Positions 59,452-64,000 of a stretch of 64,000 nucleotides of DNA are shown here, piece by piece. Position 1 is the stretch's first letter. Every line of letters begins with the position of its first letter. The position numbers and the translations under genes were made by a program. The stretch is taken from NCBI GenBank assembly GCA_910579215.1, contig CAJTTN010000006.1:57376-121375 (forward strand), in the 5' to 3' direction. Origin of the DNA: an uncultured Anaeroplasmataceae bacterium. Lineage in GTDB: Bacteria > Bacillota_I > Bacilli_A > Acholeplasmatales > Anaeroplasmataceae. Under the pieces are notes generated by a model that worked only from the letters and a program-made list of their open reading frames with translations, searched no databases and had not been told where the DNA came from.

Positions 59452-60717
59452 ATGAATGTAACTATTTTTCCAAAAAAGCTAAAGGGTAATGTGAATATTC
59501 CTCCCTCTAAAAGCCTTTCTCATCGTGCTATTATAGCCGCTTGTCTTGCAGAAGGCGAAAGCATCCTATCTAATGTTATGTTTTCTAAGGATGTTTTAGC
59601 AACCATTTCAGGTATGGAGGCTTTAGGAGCAAGGGTAAGCATTGTTGGAAATACGCTTAGAATACAGGGGAGTAAGGTTCTTCGTAAGGAAAGTGAAATA
59701 CATGCAAATGAGTCTGGCTCTACTTTACGCTTTTTAATTCCAATTGCGTTAGTAAATCCTGAACCAATATGTTTTTATGGGAAAAATAACTTAGTTAATC
59801 GTCCATTGGACTCCTATTTTACTTTATTTGAAGCCTATAATATTTCTTATCATCATCCTAAGGAGGCTTATTTGCCTTTATCTATTAAAGGGGGCTTACA
59901 ACCAGGAAGCTATGAGATGAAAGGTAATATTTCCTCTCAATTCATTACAGGGTTATTATTTGCTTTACCCTTGCTAGATGGAAATTCTAAAATAATTGTG
60001 ACTACACCTCTTGAGTCTAAGGGATATGTAGATTTGACTTTGGACATTTTAAAGAAGTTTGGGATCCAAATAACGCATAGGAATTACGAAGAATTTTATA
60101 TTTTAGGAAATCAAAGCTATAAGCCTTACTCCTATAAAATAGAAGGAGATTATTCTCAAACAGCCTTCTTTTTAACAGCTGGCGCCATGGGAGCAGAGCT
60201 GAAGCTTTTAGGAATGTCTAGCTGCTCCTATCAAGGAGATAAAAAGATTTTAAAGGATATGGAGGCTTTTGGAGCTAAGCCTATCTTTACAGATATGGAA
60301 TTGTACTGTAGTCCAACAAAGACGAATGGAGCTACAATTGATTTTTCTCAATCGCCAGATTTAGGACCTGCTCTTACAGTTTTGGCTAGTGTTTCAGAAG
60401 GAGAATCTCACTTTATTAATGCTGGTAGATTAAGGATTAAAGAATGTGATAGAATCACTTGTATGAAAGATGAACTTACTAAGCTAGGCGCACAAATAGA
60501 AGAAACAGAGGATACGATGTACATAAGGGGTGTTTCAATGCTTCGAGGTGGTATTGTAGATTCACATAATGACCATCGAGTTGCGATGGCACTTGCAATG
60601 GCTACTTTAAAAATGACAGAGCCCTTAACAATTTTAAATGCAGAATGTGTTTCTAAATCCTATCCTGAATTTTGGGAAATATTTGAATCCATTGGAGGAA
60701 ACATTAAGTATGAATAA
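59452..60717 (+). CDS. aroA: 3-phosphoshikimate 1-carboxyvinyltransferase (EPSP synthase)
   Basis: 421 residues. Substrate-binding PPSKSLSHRA, the PEP loop NESGSTLRFLIP, SSQFITGLL, GDYSQTAFF, and LRIKECDRI and SHNDHRVAMA in the C-terminal domain. The PEP loop differs from the GNAGTxxRP form of class I enzymes. Needs shikimate 3-phosphate, so the organism must have shikimate kinase activity. Confidence 0.97.
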   Translation: MNVTIFPKKLKGNVNIPPSKSLSHRAIIAACLAEGESILSNVMFSKDVLATISGMEALGARVSIVGNTLRIQGSKVLRKESEIHANESGSTLRFLIPIALVNPEPICFYGKNNLVNRPLDSYFTLFEAYNISYHHPKEAYLPLSIKGGLQPGSYEMKGNISSQFITGLLFALPLLDGNSKIIVTTPLESKGYVDLTLDILKKFGIQITHRNYEEFYILGNQSYKPYSYKIEGDYSQTAFFLTAGAMGAELKLLGMSSCSYQGDKKILKDMEAFGAKPIFTDMELYCSPTKTNGATIDFSQSPDLGPALTVLASVSEGESHFINAGRLRIKECDRITCMKDELTKLGAQIEETEDTMYIRGVSMLRGGIVDSHNDHRVAMALAMATLKMTEPLTILNAECVSKSYPEFWEIFESIGGNIKYE

Positions 60718-60976
60718 ATTAGAGGAAGCAAGAAGCATCATTCAGAATGTGGATCAGCAAATCATAGAATTATTTTTAAAGCGTATGCAAGCTGCAAAAA
60801 TGGTTGCAGAATATAAAATGGAAAATCAATTGCCAGTAGAGGATAAGCTAAGAGAACAAGAACTTTTAAAGAGAAATCTAAGGGCAGTTCCATTAGAGCT
60901 TCAGAAATACTATATACTATTTTTTGAAGGCATCCTTAAGGCATCTAAAGCCTATCAGGAGGATTTAATGGGATGA
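60710..60976 (+). CDS. Chorismate mutase (AroQ type)
   Basis: 88 residues: a short all-helical AroQ domain that turns chorismate into prephenate. Key pattern: NVDQQIIELFLKRMQAAKMVAEYK, with Arg and Lys of the active site, then LREQELLKRN. The ATG at 60710 overlaps the aroA end by eight bases with ttggaggaa upstream; a longer frame would run into aroA coding sequence. It overlaps aroE by four bases. Confidence 0.92.
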   Translation: MNKLEEARSIIQNVDQQIIELFLKRMQAAKMVAEYKMENQLPVEDKLREQELLKRNLRAVPLELQKYYILFFEGILKASKAYQEDLMG

Positions 60977-62391
60977 AGCAGTATGGCTTATTAGGAGAAA
61001 AGCTTGCTCATAGCTATTCAAAATGTATCCATACTTATATATTTCAAGCTCTGCATATAGAGGCTGAATATCATTTATTAGAGTGTAAAGAAGCAGAACT
61101 TCCTAAGTATATTGCAAAGCTTCGAAGAAAAGAATATAACGGATTTAATGTAACGATTCCTTATAAGAAAGTTATTATGAAGTATTTAGATGAAATCGAT
61201 GCTAAGGCAAAAAAAATTGGTAGTGTAAATACGATTTATATTAAGAAGGATAAGGTTATTGGAACAAATACAGATTATGATGGATTTTTTGAAACTATAA
61301 AGAAATATAAGATTGAAGTTAAAAATAAAGATTGCTTTATACTTGGTACGGGTGGAGCTTCTTTGGCGATATCACAGGTTTTATCGGATTTAGGAGGGAA
61401 TTGTCATTTTGTTTCTCGCACTCCAAGAGGGTCTGTTTTAGGATATCCAGATTTAGAAGCTAAAGAAATTGATCTTTTAGTCAATACGACGCCAGTAGGG
61501 ATGTTTCCTACTATTGATGAAAGTCCTGTAAGTAAGGAAATTGCGCAAAAAGCAAGGGTTGCGATGGATATAATTTTTAATCCTAGACAGACGAAGTTTT
61601 TAAGCTATGCCAATTCCTCTATTGATGGCTTTTACATGCTGATTATGCAGGCTATAAAGGCAGAAGAAATATGGCAAAATCAAATACTATCCTTAGATAT
61701 TGATAAAATGATTTCTATGATAAGTATACATCTTGTTCTTCCTTATAAGATTTGGTCTATTGTAAAGGATTTGAACTTTAATAAAATTACGGATGGCTGT
61801 AGTGAGGATGAGGTATACAATTTTGATAGTCAATATATATTGAAAATATCTTCTTATCCAGATAGACTCTTAAGAGAAAAAGAAAGAATGGATTGGCTTC
61901 AGAATAAAATTCCTACTGCTAAAAGTGTAGTCTATGAGGAATATAATTCTAGGTATTATTTTTTAAGAACCTGTATTCAAGGAGATAGCTTAGCTGCAGA
62001 ACGTTTTTTAAAGAATCCAAAAGTATTAATTGAAATTTTACCAACAATTATAAAGGTATTGAGAAGCTTAGATACTACCCAATGTCCCTTTAATTCTATA
62101 GAGAGTCAGGGCAATACATTTGTCCATGGAGATTTATGCTTGCCCAATATTTTAGTTAATAAAAAAAATGAGTTTGTCGGTTTTATTGATTTGGATAATG
62201 CAGGCTTAGGAGATTGCTGGTATGACTATGCTTGGCTATTGTGGAGTGTGGCATATAATCTAAAAACTAAAGCTTGGATTCCCTATCTATTAGATGTGTG
62301 TCAGCTCAAATTTGACGAAGAAAAATTTCGAAAATATATTCCTAAGTGTAACCTAGAGGAATTAGAAAAGGTGTTGCAGGAGAACATATGA
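60973..62391 (+). CDS. aroE: Shikimate dehydrogenase fused to an APH(3')-like kinase domain
   Basis: 472 residues in two parts. AroE (about 1-250) is complete: Ser14 and Ser16 (AHSYSK), catalytic Lys65 (NVTIPYK) and Asp101 (GTNTDYDG), NADP loop GTGGA (125-129), and DGFYMLIMQA near 218. The C-terminal part (about 255-472) resembles aminoglycoside 3'-phosphotransferases: SEDEVYNF, LLREKERMDWLQNKIP, LRSLDTTQCPF, the Brenner motif FVHGDLCLPN (Asp387, Asn392) and FIDLDNAGLGDCWYDYAW (Asp406). The stretch of about 50 residues between the CPF and HGD motifs that forms much of the aminoglycoside pocket in APH(3')-IIIa is almost gone. Kinase activity seems intact, but the acceptor must differ. Shikimate is the obvious candidate, since no aroK is present; this is inference. 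Confidence 0.88.
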   Translation: MKQYGLLGEKLAHSYSKCIHTYIFQALHIEAEYHLLECKEAELPKYIAKLRRKEYNGFNVTIPYKKVIMKYLDEIDAKAKKIGSVNTIYIKKDKVIGTNTDYDGFFETIKKYKIEVKNKDCFILGTGGASLAISQVLSDLGGNCHFVSRTPRGSVLGYPDLEAKEIDLLVNTTPVGMFPTIDESPVSKEIAQKARVAMDIIFNPRQTKFLSYANSSIDGFYMLIMQAIKAEEIWQNQILSLDIDKMISMISIHLVLPYKIWSIVKDLNFNKITDGCSEDEVYNFDSQYILKISSYPDRLLREKERMDWLQNKIPTAKSVVYEEYNSRYYFLRTCIQGDSLAAERFLKNPKVLIEILPTIIKVLRSLDTTQCPFNSIESQGNTFVHGDLCLPNILVNKKNEFVGFIDLDNAGLGDCWYDYAWLLWSVAYNLKTKAWIPYLLDVCQLKFDEEKFRKYIPKCNLEELEKVLQENI

Positions 62392-62933
62392 AACAAATAA
62401 AGATACAGGATAAAGCTTACACGATAATAAAGCTTTTGGGTAAGGGCAAAGGTGGCTACTCTTATCTTGTTACAGATGGGGCTAAGCAATATGTTTGTAA
62501 GCAAATTCATCATGAGCCCTGCTCCTATTATACCTTTGGGGATAAATTGGCATCAGAGCTTAGGGATTATGAGATTTTAAAAAATATAGGAATCCCTGTG
62601 CCAGAGTTACTAAGTGTGGATGAACAACAGGAACGCCTACTAAAGGAGTATATTGAGGGCCCTACCCTATATGATTTAGTAGTTGATGATAAAGTAAAAG
62701 ATGAGTATCTTACCCAAATTAAACAAATGTGTAAATTGTTATATGCCTCAAATATCAACATTGATTATTTTCCGACAAACTTTGTTGTACAGAAGGAAAT
62801 GCTTTATTATATTGATTATGAATGTAATTCTTATATGGAAGAATGGAATTTTGAAAATTGGGGTATTAAATATTGGTCAAAGACGCAAGAATTTATGGAT
62901 TATTTTAAGTCCTTAGAGAAAGGAGAATCATAG
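62388..62933 (+). CDS. Small protein-kinase-like protein in the aromatic operon
   Basis: 181 residues, overlapping the aroE fusion by four bases (ATGA). Kinase features in order: glycine-rich loop LLGKGKGGYSYLV (17-28), VCKQI with Lys38, helix C Glu (about 57-62), hinge LLKEYIEGPTL, catalytic loop INIDYFPTNFVV with Asp126 and Asn131 spaced as in HRDxxxxN, and LYYIDYECN with metal Asp143. The canonical HRD His is replaced by Asn-Ile, and the C-lobe is minimal, like RIO or small-molecule kinases. Substrate unknown. Its position between aroE and aroC suggests a role in the pathway or its control. Confidence 0.8.
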   Translation: MKQIKIQDKAYTIIKLLGKGKGGYSYLVTDGAKQYVCKQIHHEPCSYYTFGDKLASELRDYEILKNIGIPVPELLSVDEQQERLLKEYIEGPTLYDLVVDDKVKDEYLTQIKQMCKLLYASNINIDYFPTNFVVQKEMLYYIDYECNSYMEEWNFENWGIKYWSKTQEFMDYFKSLEKGES

Positions 62934-62934
62934 T

Positions 62935-63927
62935 ATGAATCATTTTGGAAGATTATTTCAAATGACTTTATTTGGAGAAAGTCATGGAAGCTCTGTTGGC
63001 GTAGTACTAGATGGCGTCCCTGCTGGATTACCTCTTACTGAAAAAGATTTTCAAGCTGATTTATTAAGGAGAAAGTCTGGTGGTTTAGGAACAACTCCTA
63101 GAATAGAAGCAGATGAGATTCTACTAGAAACAGGCATTTTTGAGGGTAAAACGACAGGAGCTCCAATAATGATTCGTTTCTTGAATCAAAATACGAGAAG
63201 CAAGGATTATACTCAGCTACTAGCTCATCCTCGACCTTCACATGCAGATTATGTAGCCAATGTAAAATATCAAGGCTTTCAGGATTATAGAGGTGGAGGA
63301 GCATTTTCTGGCAGACTTACCTTAGGATTAGTTTCGGCAGGAGTGATTGCTAAAAAGATTCTTAACAAGTATGTTTTTTCAACAACAATAATTAATTTAG
63401 GGGGGAATACTGTACCATCTGAATTTGATAAAGTACTAAGGGATGTTGTTTTAGAAAAGGATTCTATTGGTGGGATAGTAGAAATTAGAGTTGCTAATGT
63501 TTTGGCAGGCTTAGGAGAGCCCTATTTTGATTCTTTGGAATCAACTATTTCTCACCTTTTATTTTCTGTTGGTGGTGTAAAGGGTGTTTCCTTTGGTGCT
63601 GGCTTTTCAGGTGTTACTTTAAAGGGAAGTGCCTTTAATGATTTAATTATTGATGCTTCAGGAAAGACGAAAACAAATCATAATGGTGGTATTAATGGTG
63701 GTATATCTAATGGAAATGAGCTTATAGTATCTGTTTTTGTCAAGCCAACCCCTTCTATAGGAAAGCCACAACAAACCTTTAATTTTCAATCCAATCAAAT
63801 AGAGGAGCTTGTCATAGAGGGAAGGCATGATGCTGCAATAATTTTAAGAGCACAGGTGGTATTAGAGGCTTGTGTAGCGATTGCTTTAGCAGATGCTTAC
63901 CTGATTCATAAAGCATATAAAGATTAA
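62935..63927 (+). CDS. aroC: Chorismate synthase
   Basis: 330 residues, at the short end of the family (350-390). FMN-dependent last step to chorismate. FGESHGSSVGVVLDGVPAG, DLLRRKSGG, RPSHADY, DYRGGGAFSGRLT, NHNGGINGGISNG and GRHDAAI are all present. The Shine-Dalgarno aaaggag precedes the ATG. Last identified gene of the operon in the window. Confidence 0.97.
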   Translation: MNHFGRLFQMTLFGESHGSSVGVVLDGVPAGLPLTEKDFQADLLRRKSGGLGTTPRIEADEILLETGIFEGKTTGAPIMIRFLNQNTRSKDYTQLLAHPRPSHADYVANVKYQGFQDYRGGGAFSGRLTLGLVSAGVIAKKILNKYVFSTTIINLGGNTVPSEFDKVLRDVVLEKDSIGGIVEIRVANVLAGLGEPYFDSLESTISHLLFSVGGVKGVSFGAGFSGVTLKGSAFNDLIIDASGKTKTNHNGGINGGISNGNELIVSVFVKPTPSIGKPQQTFNFQSNQIEELVIEGRHDAAIILRAQVVLEACVAIALADAYLIHKAYKD

Positions 63928-63950
63928 ATAAAAAAGAGCTAATGAATAAA

Positions 63951-64000
63951 ATAGACCCTATAAAGTAGACACGAATAAAAAAAGGTGTAGATTCTACTTT
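63951..64000. mobile_element. Possible left end of an IS3/IS150-type element, cut by the window edge
   Basis: After aroC the sequence reads tagaccctataaagtagac and on with GTGTAGATTCTACTTT. The motif ACCC-TA-AAAGTAGACAC resembles the ends of IS150-group elements, and AAAGTAG/CTACTTT can pair. No transposase is in view, so this is tentative. Confidence 0.35.

Noticed and set aside
60638..60709. Extended N terminus for chorismate mutase
   Set aside because: These codons overlap aroA coding sequence; the ATG at 60710 gives a normal-length protein with a good ribosome site.
61735..62391. Aminoglycoside resistance gene
   Set aside because: It is fused in frame to AroE, lies within a biosynthetic operon and lacks the insert forming the aminoglycoside pocket.
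1..64000. CRISPR arrays, rRNA genes or prophage
   Set aside because: No regularly spaced direct repeats, no rRNA sequence and no phage structural genes were found.

Overview
The window is a strongly AT-rich bacterial chromosome segment. Nearly all genes lie on the + strand and are tightly packed, which suggests one replication arm. TGA is used as a stop (for example at the ends of dapB, ibrA and tyrA) and Trp is read from TGG, so the genetic code is the standard bacterial one, not the Mycoplasma code. Pyruvate:ferredoxin oxidoreductase, M42 and PepT peptidases, a UvrX/YolD pair, a Cse60-like protein and a B. subtilis-like order (rpmB, fakA, recG, plsX, rnc, dnaD, nth) point to an anaerobic low-GC member of the Bacilli. 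An Erysipelotrichales or Acholeplasma/Izemoplasma-like relative is likely, but species cannot be told from the sequence alone. Several starts use the Shine-Dalgarno core GGTGAT instead of GGAGG.

Layout. 1-5.6 kb: the 3' end of a giant Rhs/YD-repeat surface protein, followed directly by an intact IS1182-family element. 5.7-14.5 kb: rpmB (divergent) and a housekeeping run fakA-recG-plsX-membrane protein-rnc-dapB-dnaD-nth, then a small Cse60-like gene. 14.6-21.6 kb: an XRE/TPR regulator coupled to an exported Ig-like protein, DnaE, and two unknown genes. 21.6-24 kb: a glycolytic operon pgk-HPr-like-tpiA. 24-28 kb: a lipoprotein with three InlB-type repeats and a pectate-lyase-like domain, then a Y-family polymerase with YolD. 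28-31.5 kb: mnmG-rsmG-DUF951 and rpsP-khpA. 31.6-35.8 kb: an NfeD/SPFH operon, an ibrA-ibrB pair with an operator-like palindrome, and tRNA-Asp/tRNA-Arg on the minus strand. 35.9-46 kb: M42 peptidase, PdxY-type kinase, flotillin, a HEPN-motif protein, typA, small membrane proteins, pepT (minus), a cold-shock protein and dapA. 46-55 kb: PFOR, pyroglutamyl peptidase, endonuclease IV and a heterodimeric ABC exporter. 55-64 kb: a lipoprotein serpin and the aromatic amino acid operon.

The most unusual region is the aromatic operon (56.5-63.9 kb): aroF-tyrA-aroB-aroA-chorismate mutase-aroE::kinase-kinase-aroC, with adjacent genes overlapping or nearly touching. No recognisable shikimate kinase (aroK) or dehydroquinate dehydratase (aroD/aroQ) is present. 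AroE carries a C-terminal domain resembling aminoglycoside 3'-phosphotransferases with kinase catalytic motifs but a much shortened acceptor-binding insert. The next gene is a second small protein-kinase-like protein. The best hypothesis is that one of these supplies shikimate kinase activity by non-orthologous replacement; this is inference and needs testing.
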